NCBI GenBank assembly: GCA_022592435.1
Contig: JABYQS010000012.1
Coordinates: forward strand, 310,001-374,000
Source: Cerioporus squamosus
Lineage: Eukaryota > Basidiomycota > Agaricomycetes > Polyporales > Polyporaceae
Direction: 5' to 3'
Length of the DNA stretch: 64,000 nt
In this document: one piece after another, positions 34,039 through 45,959 of the stretch
Numbering within the stretch: the first letter of the stretch is position 1
How the letters are laid out: each line of letters starts with the position of its first letter
Notes under the pieces: model-generated
The model's input: only the letters and a program-made list of their open reading frames with translations
What the model was told of the DNA's origin: nothing
Databases searched by the model: none
Program-made: the position numbers and the translations under genes

Positions 34039-36215
34039 CTAGAAGTCCCCGAGATCGATCTCAACACTCTCAAGCACGCTTGCCTCGAAGTTGCGCGCGC
34101 CATTCATTTTGGCCTGGCCTTCGCTGTCGCCGGACGGTGTTGCCGCAGGAGAGGCCGAGCGCGGCGTGGCGCCCCCAACTACTGGTGTCCCGGGCGTACC
34201 AGCTCTGCGAGAAGAGAAGACATACCGCAGTAACATCGGAGAAGCACAGAGAGGAGAAGAGGAGGCAAACAGAGAGGAGAGCACGTAGAGAGGCGAGGCG
34301 ATGGTCGAACGGACGGCGGAGCATGCGGGCAAGCAAGCAATCGTTAACAAGCCATCCACATACGCACGGTCAGACATCACGCGACGGAACAGAACCGACC
34401 TTGAATTCCCGTTCGCAAGCATCTTCGCCTTCAGCCTCGCCGCGGCGTCGAGCGCGCCCCCGGTCGGGGTTGCGGTGCCCGCACGCAGCTGGCGCTCCCG
34501 GCGCTTGCGCTCCATCTCCGCTCGCTCCGCCCTGCGCACCTGCTCCTGGTTCAGCCTGCGGTTGCGCTCGTTGATCTTCGCGAGGTTGTCCGACGCGCTC
34601 TCTTCTTGCCGGGTATCGCGTGTAGGAAGGCTGGCGTTGAGCTCTACGAGCTTCTCGTCGATCCGCGTAACTTCGGAGAAGTCCTGGCGGCGCATGGCAA
34701 GCGTACGTTCCTGGTGCAAGCGGGAGCGTTCCATGGTGAGATAGGTCGTGCTCTGCTTGGCGGCGTTGATGGCTTGCTTGCGGGCGAGCATCGCTGCGAT
34801 GTCACTCTGCAGATCCAAGCCACATTGAGTGAGTGATGAAGTGCGGACGAGCGTCTGCCACATACCTCAGTCATGGGCTGTGTCGCGAGCCTTTGCATCT
34901 GCGCGGCCTTCTTCTCCAGCTGACGCTTCGTAGGAAGCTTGACCTTGTCGTTCTCGCAGGACTTGACCAGTCGTTCAAACTCTTTCTATGGGGCGTACTC
35001 TAGCAACGGTCAGAAGTTGGGTCATGCTGGCACGCACCGGTTCGAAACGACCGTTCGAGATCTTGTCCATGGGGAAGCGCTTGATGGACTCGCCATGCTT
35101 GAGCTCCAGCTCCTGGTTAACGAGCTGGTCGTCGACCTTATATGGCTTCACCGTGGTCGCCGAGATGTCTGGCTCTGGGTTAACAACCCACCCTCTCGGG
35201 CGGCTGAGCTGACCTACCGCTGACTTCACAGAGCCTGTACACTGGCTGACCACCCTCGTTGCCGATGAGATACCGGACCCAAGCGCCCTTGACATATTCG
35301 TCGAACCAGGGCTTCATGCAGTGCTTTGCTACGTCGATGCGGGTGAGGCGACATGTGCCGAGGTCCTCAATTGTCGTTGGTGGTTCTTCCTCTGGGGCAA
35401 GCTTGCTGAACAGCCTGCGGTCGCGCTCCTCCTCTTCGTCGTCCTTGGTGAACTGCCCGTCTTCCTCTTCGCCGTCATCAGTCTCCATGTCCATCGGGGA
35501 CGAGGAGCGATCGCGCTTGGGGGAGTCGGTCCTTGTCTTGGAAATTCGTGGCCTGAGCTCTAGAACAACGGAGAGAAAGTGGACAGACATACCCGCTTCT
35601 TCTCATCCTTGGCCTTCCGTCTCGCCTTGAGCTCATCCAGTTTCTTGCTCTTCTCCTTGGTCGCACCACGGACCGCGTGTTGGCCTAAACCAGGGTGAGC
35701 AGCGACACAGCGACACGACGAAGATACGCACGTTTCGCCGCCTTGGAAACGCTCTCGTCGCCACGACCGCTTTGCATCTTGACCATGAGGTCCAGCTGAC
35801 GCTTGTCCGTGAACCGCTGCATCTCCTCCTGTCTCTGCGCAAGTATTGCCTCTCGCTCGATCTCGGACTTTTCCATGAGCCTGTACAGCGTTGGATCATG
35901 ACACGGAAGAGGTTGAAGAGGCGCCACTTACTCTGCTCTGTCTGCCTCGTCGACGAACTTCCCTTCTAGAGGGTAGGGATTTGAGTCTGCCTCCTCGTCG
36001 CTCTCTTTATCCCCTCCTTCCGACGCCGTGTCGTCTCCCATGCTACGCAAGGCCATTGCGTATGAGATTGCGCAGATGATACCCGAGACATGAGGAGCTT
36101 ACTCTGCTTTGCGCCGTTTGGACGGGTTGTTTTGCTGGCTGCGTTTACGCTTCTTCTCCGTGGCGCCGGCAAGCTCGAGCAATTCATCGTCAATGTCGCC
36201 TTCGGATGAGGACAT
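34039..36215 (-). CDS. RTF1: PAF1 complex subunit Rtf1 (Plus-3 domain)
   Basis: Exons 36215..36103, 36042..35932, 35880..35732, 35684..35593, 35536..35218, 35174..35038, 34985..34866, 34806..34400 and 34204..34039; 537 residues. The N-terminus is acidic and basic (MSSSEGDIDDELLELAG, then a KKRKRS stretch), followed by NPYPLEGKFVDEADRAELM and IEREAILAQRQEEMQRF, which are typical of Rtf1. The Plus-3 domain (about residues 190-320) includes LGTCRLTRIDVAKHCMKPWF, VKGAWVRYLIG, YRLCEVSE and YKVDDQLVNQELELKHG. A long charged coiled-coil region follows. Rtf1 joins the PAF1 complex on elongating RNA polymerase II, binds Spt5 and stimulates H2B ubiquitination. The last intron is about 195 nt, long for this locus. 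The gene is divergent from SOF1. Confidence 0.95.
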
Positions 36216-36572
36216 AATTGTTAAGCCAAAGGGTGATGGTAAGGTGGTCAAGCAAGAGGGAAAGCGGGGAGAAGATGAAGGATGTGGACAAGCCAGGACC
36301 ACCGACCTGGTCCAACAACACTGCTCCGGACTTTGCCGTACCTAGCCTGTTTGGGAAGTGCTGCTGAGCGCTTCTTCTGCAAGAGCTTTTTGGGCGCCAA
36401 AGCACTTACGCCTGACCTCCTCCTCCTCGAACTCCCTTCTGCTTCTGATTTCTGGCATTAGTCCACATCTGAACCGCAAACCCGTCTTTACTGGTTACGC
36501 ACAGGATCCTACAGTCCAGAGCGCGAGCTACGCGCAGAGTCTGGGACGCTAGAGACGCGTGCAGACACAACC
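36216..36572. promoter_or_regulatory. Bidirectional promoter of RTF1 and SOF1
   Basis: 357 bp separate the two divergent start codons, so both core promoters must lie here or in the leaders. No TATA word is obvious, which is usual for housekeeping genes. Confidence 0.55.
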
Positions 36573-38598
36573 ATGGTGGTGAGCACCCAGGACTCGGAGC
36601 TCTGTCGACGAGTTAGTCCTGATCGTGTGTTCAGAAAATCAACGTCTTGCAACATGCTCCTTCTGCACACTTACCGCAGCGACCGGGTGATCCGACGCCA
36701 ACCTCGCGGAACCTCGATCCTCTCATGCACCTCTTCGCGCGCGCGAGAGAACGAACTCGAGCGCTGAATGCTGCGAAGATGGAGAGAATGTTCGCCAAAC
36801 CCTTCATCGCGGCCCTGGAGGGACATGTGGACGCTGTGGAGGCGATGGCGAGGAAGCCGGACACGCTGGACATTGTTGCGAGTGGTAGCTGGGACGGAGG
36901 TACGCACTGCGTTCATAGCAGAGGAGGCGTTGCTTGGACGACTGACTTGCGTCCCCGTAGGGCTTATCGTCCACAATGTGTCGAGGCGAACGAAGGTGTT
37001 CCAACATGACCAGGCACACAAGGGCAAGGTCTCCGGCGTTTGCTTTGGGCAAGAAGGCCGGCTGTTGAGTTGCGGTGTGGACAGGAACATCAAGCTATGG
37101 AATACGGAGAGTAGCTCAGATGGTGACGAGTCAGGTGCCGGTCCATCCCAGGTGAGTCTCGTGCAATCGTCTCTCCAAACCATCAAGTTCTCAAGGACGC
37201 AGAGGAAACCGGTCAGCATCTTCCCCGGGAAGTCCGCCTTCAAGTACGTCAATAGTTCTTGTCGTCCTAGCGCTGTGCTGACACACCATCCGACAGCTCG
37301 ATAGACCACCATCGGTACGACCCTCTATTCGCGACCGGGTCCAATCTGGTTCAAGTGTGGGATGAAACGAAGTGCGTCTCAGTTGAACACTATCCCGGGA
37401 ATGTCATACTAAGCCTGGCTCGGTCCGCAGAAGCGCAGCAGTATCAAACCTGACTCTGCCAACCTCAACAGAAACGGTCACAGCTGTCCGTTTCAACCTC
37501 TCCGAAGCGTCCGTTTTGGCAAGCATCGGCTCTGACCGGTCGTTCACGCTGTACGATATACGAACGGGCAAAGCCGAGCGACGGATCATCATGCAGGTAC
37601 GTCTTATGCTTTTGATCCGAATTGCAGTCTATGTCATTGCTGCGCCATGTTCTCGTCATCGTCTTACCAACTCCTACGAGGCTGAATACATTGGAGGCAT
37701 ACCACGCATGGTCGTGCAAGTTGGAGTGGCGCGATGACTCTCTGGCTGAGAGTACGCAGCACCTTGTGGGGACTCGGCTCTCAGTCTCTCATCGAATGAT
37801 ACGCTTGCGTCGCACCAAGACCAGCATTCTGACCACATCCCATACTAGATGCGCAGCAACGCATTATCATGGTCGCCAACGTTCCCCACCAGTGTCCTTC
37901 TCGCCTCAGAAGACCACAATCTGTACACGTTCGACATTCGCTCCCTCAACACTCCCACACAAATCTACAAGGGGCACGTCGCAGCAGTGATGAGCTGCGA
38001 CTGGAGTCCGACCGGTCTCGAGTTCGTCAGCGGCGGATGGGACAGGACCGTGCGAATATGGAAAGAAGGGCGTGGTTCTGCTCCAGAAGTCTACCACACG
38101 AAACGCATGCAAAGGTGCGCCACCTCGTTCTCGTTCCACCTTGCCCGTACACGCGCTGACCGCTGCTGCTGCGCAGGGTGATGTCCACCGTGTACACAGG
38201 CGACGCGCGATTCGTGCTCTCAGGCTCCGACGACGGGAACGTCAGAATATGGAAAGCACACGCGTCTGACAAGCTCGGCATCATCACCGCGCGCGAGCGG
38301 GCCGCCATCGAGTATCGCGAAAGCCTCAAGTCGCGCTGGAAGGCGGACGCGGAGGTCAACAAGATCTCACGGTATGTTACTTTGACCCGCTCTTCCCCTA
38401 TCGTGTATTGGTGTGTACTTACTGGCGTGCGATAGGGTACGACACCTGCCGAAGCCGGTGTACAAGGCCGCGCAGCTCAAGCGGACGATGCTCGAGGCGC
38501 AGCGCGTCAAGGAGGAGCGGCGGCGCAAGCATACCCGTGCGGGCGAGAACAAGCCAAAGGCGCAACGGAAAAAGGTTGTCATCGCGGAGCAGTCTTAA
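36573..38598 (+). CDS. SOF1: Sof1/DCAF13, WD40 protein of the small-subunit processome
   Basis: Exons 36573..36578, 36635..36899, 36961..37151, 37203..37243, 37297..37371, 37431..37596, 37849..38114, 38177..38371 and 38436..38598; 455 residues, the normal Sof1 length. The start MVKINVLQ comes from a first coding exon of just 6 nt plus exon 2. WD repeats are seen as VASGSWDG, LLSCGVDRNIKLWN, FATGSNLVQVWD, LASIGSDRSFTLYDIR, LASEDHNLYTFD, FVSGGWDRTVRIW and VLSGSDDGNVRIW. The C-terminal Sof1 domain has HLPKPVYKAAQLKRTM and a Lys/Arg-rich nucleolar tail. Sof1 works with the U3 snoRNP in early cleavage of pre-18S rRNA; the animal orthologue DCAF13 also binds CUL4-DDB1. Intron 6 is about 252 nt, longer than the others. 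Confidence 0.96.
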
Positions 38599-40742
38599 CA
38601 CATGTCGCTCTTCTGCTGTCCCTCCTTGTGTGTTTGTATGGTTGGCACTTCGCTCGATTAACACATTCTCGAGTTAGCGTCTTTGACGACACTTCATGGC
38701 ATGATCTTCCGTGCAAACTCAAGCTTATAAGCGTGAAACATGTACGAGGCTGCTGCTGATGTGCTATCTTGAAGGTCCTAAGGCGGTCGGTGAGGCATTG
38801 TGAGCATCCCAATCTATTCTTGCCGCGCAGGCTGACTACGATCTCGAAATATGTATACAATTCTGCGCAGATATCACCCCCGCATCGGATGTCCTCTTGT
38901 CTCGGCCACTTCTCCAAGGTTAGTCCGGCCAGCATCGGACTCCCTCCGCAACGGCCAGACGTATGCAGGTTGCTTGCGGTCAAACTCTTTCACCACGAAA
39001 CTAGGACCGTATGCAAAGATCGAGCGCAGCGCTGGTCGACCTTCTTTGACAGCGTCTCGAGTGATCCCCGCACTGTGCCAAGGTCCGGAGGACCTGTGTG
39101 CGCAATTTCGAAGGCCGATCGCGCCGTCGGCGGGCAGTCGCTGGGACCCTGAGCCAGAAGATTTGTCGAGCGTCGGTGGCTAACTGGAGGATGCACAGAT
39201 AGCACGGTTTACCACGCGGGTCGCTGACATCTCCGTATGTCTCTTATCTTTCTCGAAGGCCGTGATTGACACTCATATGCCGCTTTGCTCAGGTCGCGCG
39301 GGTCCGGAGCCCGTGAACGATAGCTATGGCATTCGCACTCTGCTCCTGCCCGCGACGCTCAGTCGCCCCGGTAGACGGTCGGTATAAGCGGCGTTGCCGC
39401 CTGAGTCGTACCTCGCCGAGTCACAATGCGTCAGTTCCCGGATCGCTGGGTGTCTTTCGCGGTATAGGGGACCGGCTGGCCTAGAGGCTCAATTCACCAC
39501 CTGCATGCTGAGCGCATGCCGCGAGGCACGGCATTCCCGCTGAGGGAACTCGGTTCACCCTGCTCTGTAATATTCATTGCGAAACTTGGTCCTCTGTCGG
39601 ATTACGCCGGCGCAGCCAGCGGTTGTGGCTCTTCAGCGGTACTTACGCCCAGTGTGCCTTCCGAAACGCAAATCTTCCTGCACCCGATGCTCCCAGCATC
39701 TCCGATTCGCCGATTCAGCGCGCGATATCGACCCCAACTCCGTTCCCGTTTGCCTCGCCGTCCGGTAAGACGTCCTCGGTATTCAGCTTCATGCGGACAA
39801 TGATGCGCCTTTGTCGCAGCCCGAGAACGCCGCCACACGATGTGCTCGTTGAAATTCGTGTCGCCGAGGTGGAAGCAGGGCTGTCTCTTTCCCAGCCATC
39901 TAGCAGGAGCAACTTCGGAATAGCTCACATTCGCCCTCCTCCAGCAGAGTCCAGGTGAGGACGAGATCGACTGACGTTTCGTGCGAAGCTGTCCTGAGCG
40001 CCCTCCGACCACACGAAGGTTTCGCCGAAGTTCGTCGGAGAGAATCGAAGTGGGATCATCCCTACGGAGCTCTGCAACTCTCCAACCGGGCAGCCGGCAC
40101 TCTATTCTATCTGTCCGCTACGCTGGAACATCCACAAGACGGTGCTGAGCGCCGCATCCGACGCTGAGCCATCGACGTCCGTGTGAGTCGCCATTTGAAT
40201 ATGATGCCTGTGGTCTGTCAACGAACGCTCATCGGTTGAGCTCGGCAAAGTTTATCACGTCTGCAGTAAGACATGTACAGTCACTTGTGATGGCCATCCT
40301 GCAGGAACATGCGGACATTTACCGATGTGTAGTGCAATTCACTGCCAGTGGCACGATACTCTGTGTTTGTGTTCTATTTCTATCGCAAAGCTAGGACTAA
40401 TAAGATTAGGTACATCCTCGGGGTTTGGAAACGATAACGACGCGCTGCGGTACAGTCAAGGTGCAAAGATGGTGAAGTTGGTCGTACAACTGGGCAGTGG
40501 TGAGATACAGTCATGTTCTACATGGGGACCGGCCTGACTGGAGCATACCCAGCCCCCGCCTCGAGCTCCACGTTTCGGGGTCGGGGGTCGGGCGATGATA
40601 GATAGTGGGTGTTTTACAACAATATTTGGAGCCAGCGACATGACCTCCTGCAGGAGCGGATCAGCCAGCGTGTCACGACGGTACGTACATCTGTTGGACC
40701 ACCTACTCACTGATTTTTCCTTCGACATCACCAGATGGGACA
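38599..40742. other. Intergenic region, no gene recognised
   Basis: 2.1 kb without a supported gene. A minus-strand stretch near 39,600-40,010 is open in two frames and GC-biased, but it has no start, splice pattern or motif that could be defended. Confidence 0.45.
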
Positions 40743-41462
40743 TCACGCGTCGTGCGATTGTCTAGTGCGTTGACCGTGCGCCGGGCTCTGGGGCTCGACG
40801 TCAATGCCAAACAGCACGACAGCCGCAGCCAAGGCCAGGACTAGCGGCGTCGCTGTTTTCACAACCGACGAAGCCTGACAGGAGAGATCACAATTAGCAC
40901 CATACAGTCTACCCCGCATGAGAAGCGCAGGTCGAGGAGCAATGCAACTTACGGAGTCGGAACTTCTCCGTGCCCCCCGGACATAGGGTCTCAGCTGAGA
41001 AGGCCCTTCGAAGAGAAGCGGTGGCGGGAGCGGTGCAGGAAGGGTGCGAGCTGCGACGCCCGAAGCATCGTTGGAGGATGCGTGGACAGGGCGGGGTCTA
41101 TGTGCGCGGAAGCTGATGTACGCCATCCCTCGGGGCCGGGCAGGTCCATCGAGCAGGGTCGGTGCTGGAAGAGGCTTCACTGCGGGTCTTCGGGACCATG
41201 CCTGGGTGCTGATCGATCGTGGTGGACGACTGGACGCCGCTGCGGCGTTTTGGACGAGGAGTCTGCTCGACTCTCCGAGGCGAGCAGGGGCGTCGAAAAT
41301 GTCTAGGATGGGAAGGCTGAAGGAAGGAGTGTGTGCGTGCTCGATGGGGAGTGCGGCGGCGGAGAGCATCTGGCGAGAGAACGGTGTCGCGGTCGTTGCG
41401 CGAGGTGTGGTCCGTAGAACCGCGGGGAGAAGGGTGGAAAGGGGACGCGTGGGTTGAAACAT
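40743..41462 (-). CDS. Small Ala/Pro/Arg-rich protein with C-terminal membrane anchor, unknown
   Basis: Exons 41462..40953 and 40874..40743 (78-nt GT-AG intron) give 213 residues from MFQPTRPLS; an in-frame ATG at 41537 would add 25. The N-terminus is rich in Arg, Ser, Thr and Ala with no acidic residues, as in mitochondrial presequences. The middle is Pro-rich and low-complexity, and the C-terminus has one hydrophobic helix (VLALAAAVVLFGID) followed by a short polar tail. Because the intron is a multiple of three without stops, an unspliced form would also be open and 26 residues longer. No family recognised; a mitochondrial or tail-anchored membrane protein is inference. Confidence 0.5.
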   Translation of the reverse strand: MFQPTRPLSTLLPAVLRTTPRATTATPFSRQMLSAAALPIEHAHTPSFSLPILDIFDAPARLGESSRLLVQNAAAASSRPPRSISTQAWSRRPAVKPLPAPTLLDGPARPRGMAYISFRAHRPRPVHASSNDASGVAARTLPAPLPPPLLFEGPSQLRPYVRGARRSSDSVSCIAPRPALLMRGRLYGANCDLSCQASSVVKTATPLVLALAAAVVLFGIDVEPQSPAHGQRTRQSHDA

Positions 41463-41537
41463 GGTACGCAGTCGAGCAAAGCTGGGGTCGAACCGGGGGG
41501 GAGTGCGAAGGGGTGGTCTGGGGAAACAAGAGGCCAA

Positions 41538-44316
41538 CCATAGTGCTATCAGCCAATATATGTAGTCTGTGTCCGGACCCGTCCTTGGACTAGGTGCTGT
41601 GAAATCTCAGGATGATATGGCACCGATTGGATTAGGGAAGGAAATACGCGCTGGAGCACCGGAGTTGGTGCGGCGTTACGAGAATGAGTGATCTGTGTCG
41701 TGTAGCGGCGTCCATGTAGGCGGCCCCCCTGGAAGAGGACGCCTCGGCACCAGCTGTTATGCGCTCGGTGCGAAACACGTTCGCAGACTCCCTATCGGTC
41801 TTCTCGTCGAATTGCTCGGTTCATTGCTTGGCAAGAAGGCTCCACGACACTTTCCCGCCGCCCTTGGCCGGCGAACCATGGAGTCACGATCTGCAGGAGA
41901 GTAGTCAACAACCGCTCAAACGCCACCAAGGTTGCGATATTCGTGCTGCTCACCTGTAGGAAGCATGTTTCTGTCAACAGTAAATCACACCGACGTCAGG
42001 TGTGCCTCTCCCGCCGAACGGATGTCGGCCATTTTTTGTCAACCGTGTCAAGAGAGCTCTCACTTGTCTAGGACTGGGTCCTGACTGGCACTTCTATTGC
42101 GGTGAAGCATGCAAGTTGCATCGATCAGACCGGACATAGCATCGTGACCTGCATGGGTGGACGTGTAACTGTATTCAGTGTCCCGAGGTCTGACAACGCC
42201 CATACCTTGCCGTTGTGAAAATTTGTCCAGCGTGTCCGGCGAAAGCCAAGAAGTCGCCTTGACACCCGGCTCCTGCCCAGAGAGAACAAGCACTCTTGGC
42301 TGGAGTCGCTGCGGCTTCTACAGGAAAAGCCGCAGTATCTTGTGAATGTCGAAGTATCGTTTGCGAGTCTGCGTGCGATTATCGCAAGGTGGTGCGTGTG
42401 ATGAGAACGAAGCACTCACCCGTGCGAACATGAGAGGAGATCGTCAAGCCGGCTACTCGGAGTCAGGCTCTCTCGTGCGTGCAAGGTAGTCCTTGCTATC
42501 GAGATGAGATACGCATATCGTAGACAAGCGTCGCATGGTAGGCGAAATCACTTAGCGGGAACCATCTCATACAATGGCTGCAGATTGTTATTCGGCCTCG
42601 TTCCGCAGTTGCAACGCGGCAGGAATCGATATGAGCTCGGATGAAGTGGGCCAAGAAGTGCGTCTCGGCAGGTTGCCCAGCTTCCGCCTAATCTTCGCTG
42701 TCTTCCTCGGCAGACGATTGGCAATGGACCAAGAGTGGCCACTCACCGAGTCGTGGAGCAGGGCGGCGACTACGAGCGGTCACTTGACGTTGACTCCCAA
42801 CAATAGCAGCACAGAGCAACACGAGGAGATGTCGAGGTTGATGGCAGATGAGCTCTCGCCTGAGGGGAGGGGGACTAGACTTCAGGAATTAGCGTTGTAC
42901 ATGGAAGTGGCCTGGACGTTGGCTACCGGCTGTTCATGACGTCGCACACTGCCATTTTCATTTCAGACCAAGAGCAGTGCACTTACTCATAGAGCTGCGC
43001 TCCACGCGAAAGTCGCCAGCCCTTTGAGACTGAGGGAGGCGGAAAGGCCTCTTATACTACGTAAGTTTGAGGCTGTGGCATCAGCACGATGCTGCTTCGA
43101 ACCGTGCCTCCAATGCCAGCGTTGTCGTGCAGGGGTATGGCGCTGACGTACAAGCACACCGAGCTTACTACCTGAATGTTGCCTGTGTACGAAGCCCCGA
43201 AGGGTACTGGAAGACGATATGAGTAGCGCTGCCATATTGTCGGACTCCATGGATTTCACCGGTCTGGCAGTGTCTAATGAACGATCAATCGACACACTGC
43301 ATAGTCAGGCATCCATACTCACCATTCTGCTCCGTCTACAGGAGTTATAGATTCGCTTTCCAGACAACGCGCGAGTGGTCTGGTTGCGCACATGCCAGTA
43401 CATCCATTGCGAATTGGCTGCGAGTACTTTCCGAGGGTACTTGAACTTCTTACTCCGATTGTTGCCCAGTGATTTTGCTCTCCTGTGTATAGCATCTGAG
43501 GATAAGTATTCGTCCGGTGTATCTGGTCAATGATTGTGGTCAAGGCGGACGTGCAGGTGTGCCAGTACTTGGACGGACGCGCTGGCGGGCCGGGACCCCG
43601 GGAGCCCAGAAGACCCCGGACATCTGCTCATATCACGGCGCTTAGCCGTCGTCTCCCTCCACTGCCAGCTCTCCCCGCTACATACGTGTCTTCCCGAGCA
43701 CTCGCTACTCGCCAGTACTCCTCCTGTTCTGTTTCAGTCGTTCCGCAACATGGATACTCCACTTCCTCTGGTGTGAATGAGGGTTTGATCCATGGTCATA
43801 CGGACTCTCTCAGGTGCGTGTTACGTCTGACACCACAACCTTGCCTCTCGACGCAGGTCGGGTAGCTAGAACGAGTGTCACTGCCAGCCATCCTCGCGTA
43901 CTGTGCTGCTGAATGGGCCAGGGGTATACCACTTGCGCTGAAGTTCCATGCAGGCAATGGTCCAAGTCCGCCACTGCGAGCGGTTCATGTCATTTCGGCC
44001 TCGGAGTTGCTGGCCTCGTGTACGATAGGCTTTACCACGACCACGGGGCTCATCAGATTGCTCCGGGCTCACGCTCACACCCCAGTTTTGGCTTCGGATG
44101 TCCGGGTTAATATCCAGGCCTCATTGTCTGCGCGTGTCCAGCCCGCACGTTCCGCAACACAGCAGAAGCATGTTCTCGGCGAACGGTAGGTCTTCAAATA
44201 GGTGACCTATCGTTCCGATGGTCGACGATCCGTTCCACCATCTGCGACACACTCCCAATCCCTCTCCCTCCCTCCCTCCTTTCCCTCTTTCTCTTTTCTC
44301 CTCGCAATTCCTTACC
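41538..44316. other. Intergenic region, no gene recognised
   Basis: 2.8 kb; the longest plus-strand frame (42,574-42,939) has no motif. The last 60 bp before the next gene form a C/T-rich leader (about 44,255-44,310). Confidence 0.45.
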
Positions 44317-45959
44317 ATGGGTGCTGGCGACTTTCAGGTACCTCCAACTCCCGCTGACGGGTCCGCGCAGGAGCGCAATGCCTTGCCTCAGTACGGATTC
44401 GGCCCCGACGTCGCCTTCGATCAGCTCGTCGAGAGCAATCCCTTCCTCTTCCGCATTCACACTCCCAAGGAGCCCTCCCCTTTCTACGACAACACCGAGC
44501 CATACTTCGTCGGTCAGGCGTTCGCGGACAACGTCTCAGGTTCGGCATTCCGAGCGTCGAGCGTCTCCCCTTATCGTGCTCCATCGACCTACACGTACCA
44601 GGACGTTTCGCGACACATGGACTGGACGACCAGGGCGACCTCTCCGTTCGTCTCTACGTCGTTCAGCTTCGCATGGGCCATCTGGGAGGCGACGAGGCGG
44701 TACCACCATGGTATGAAGCACTCCGTAGAGATTGCGGTCATCGACGCGAAGGCCTTGTCTGGACGGGCTGTTACTGCTGTTGAGCTGCTGCGACAGGGCG
44801 CACCCAAGGAGTAAGTTCCACTCCCCACTCCACTGCAGTCAATGTCACATACTGACGTTGTGCAAACAGCCGCCACGCCGACCACTGGAAGTGGTATCGG
44901 TATGCTCTCGAGGCACAAGATGTCCTCATCTGGGGCTACGTCCCCGGCTCTGCCGTCCTCGCATCAATCCCCCTCACGCAGATTCTCTCGAAGCTCCCCT
45001 CGTACTTCCTCAACCCCGACCCATCGAACCTCAAAGACACCCCGATAAGCCGCGTGGGCTGGGACTATGAACGGAAGAAGTACAGCTATCGCGTCTTCTG
45101 CCAGGAAATGTCCGAGCGGTTCCTGCGCATGCCCGTCGATCGTCGGATGCGCGACACGTCTGCTGGCGCAGTTCGCCTTGCGATTGGGATGCTCCGCCCG
45201 TGGTTCCACCGGATGGCGACGGACGACTTCACCACGGCGACAGTGTCGGCGTGCGAGCTCGCTCTGAGCATCGCCCGGTGGCCTGGCCTCTGGTGGGTTC
45301 GTGAGCACCCTGAAATCAGGGACCTGATCAGGTGTCTCGTACACATCGTGGGCGAGGAAGCGCGCGAGGCACGACGCACGCAGGCGCTCGCGGACGCGAC
45401 ACGCATGCAAGACATCGTGGGCGGCTTGGAGCACCTGACGCGCACGCTGCACACACGAGGTGACCTGCGCTCGTCGTTCTCCTTCACGTCTACGTCGTCG
45501 ACCGCGTCCTGCGCCGACGAGGACGAGACGAGGGTGGATCGCGACCTTGCGGTCTTCAACGTCAAGCCCGAGCTCCCGACAGAACGCAAGACTGTCAGGG
45601 TCTTCACCCCTCCAACGCCCCTCTCGACTCCGCCGCCTCGATCCATCTCCGAGATACACGAGGCCCAGATTGGCGCCACGGAAAAGGCCAAGGCCGATGG
45701 CTCCATCGTCGCCTCCGAAGACAAGGAACAGGCGGCGAAGGCGAGGCCAGAGACGAGTTCCATCGATGCGCCGTCCGAGTCCCCGATCGCTTCCGCTGCG
45801 CGCAGGCTGCTGGGCCCCAACCTCGCCGAGGGCGAGTCGTCGCTGGAGTACTACACGCGCACGGCGTCGGCGCTGCTCACGGGCTTCTTCCTCGGTACCT
45901 TCCTCACACTCTGCGTGCTGTCCCCGCACCGGAGGGAGATTGCGAACCACTTCACGTGA
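44317..45959 (+). CDS. DUF7587-like protein with C-terminal membrane anchor
   Basis: Exons 44317..44810 and 44870..45959; 527 residues, starting at the ATG in a good ACCATGG context rather than the upstream in-frame ATG at 44218, which lies in the pyrimidine leader. The N-terminal domain (about 30-235) has FLFRIHTPK near 44, PYFVGQAF, FVSTSFSFAWAIWEATRR near 112, EIAVIDAKAL and EAQDVLIWGYVPGSAVL, which matches the layout of DUF7587 in fungal proteins. A mostly helical middle part has conserved Trp (RPWFHRM, RWPGLWWVREHPEI), then about 120 residues of low-complexity acidic sequence and a hydrophobic segment (LLTGFFLGTFLTLCVL) close to the end, so it is probably tail-anchored facing the cytosol. 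Function is unknown; an ADP-ribosyltransferase-like fold is a guess from motif order. Confidence 0.75.

Noticed and set aside
39602..40012. Minus-strand coding region of about 136 codons
   Set aside because: Two overlapping frames look equally open, with no start context, introns or recognisable domain.
42574..42939. 121-codon plus-strand frame
   Set aside because: No similarity to any family that could be named and no promoter or splice signal; probably chance.
44218..44316. Upstream in-frame ATG of the DUF7587-like gene
   Set aside because: The extra 33 residues come from a pyrimidine-rich leader of low complexity; the ATG at 44317 has the better context.
44964..45950. 328-codon minus-strand frame
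   Set aside because: Antisense shadow of the DUF7587-like gene; Arg-rich translation typical of reverse frames of GC-rich exons.
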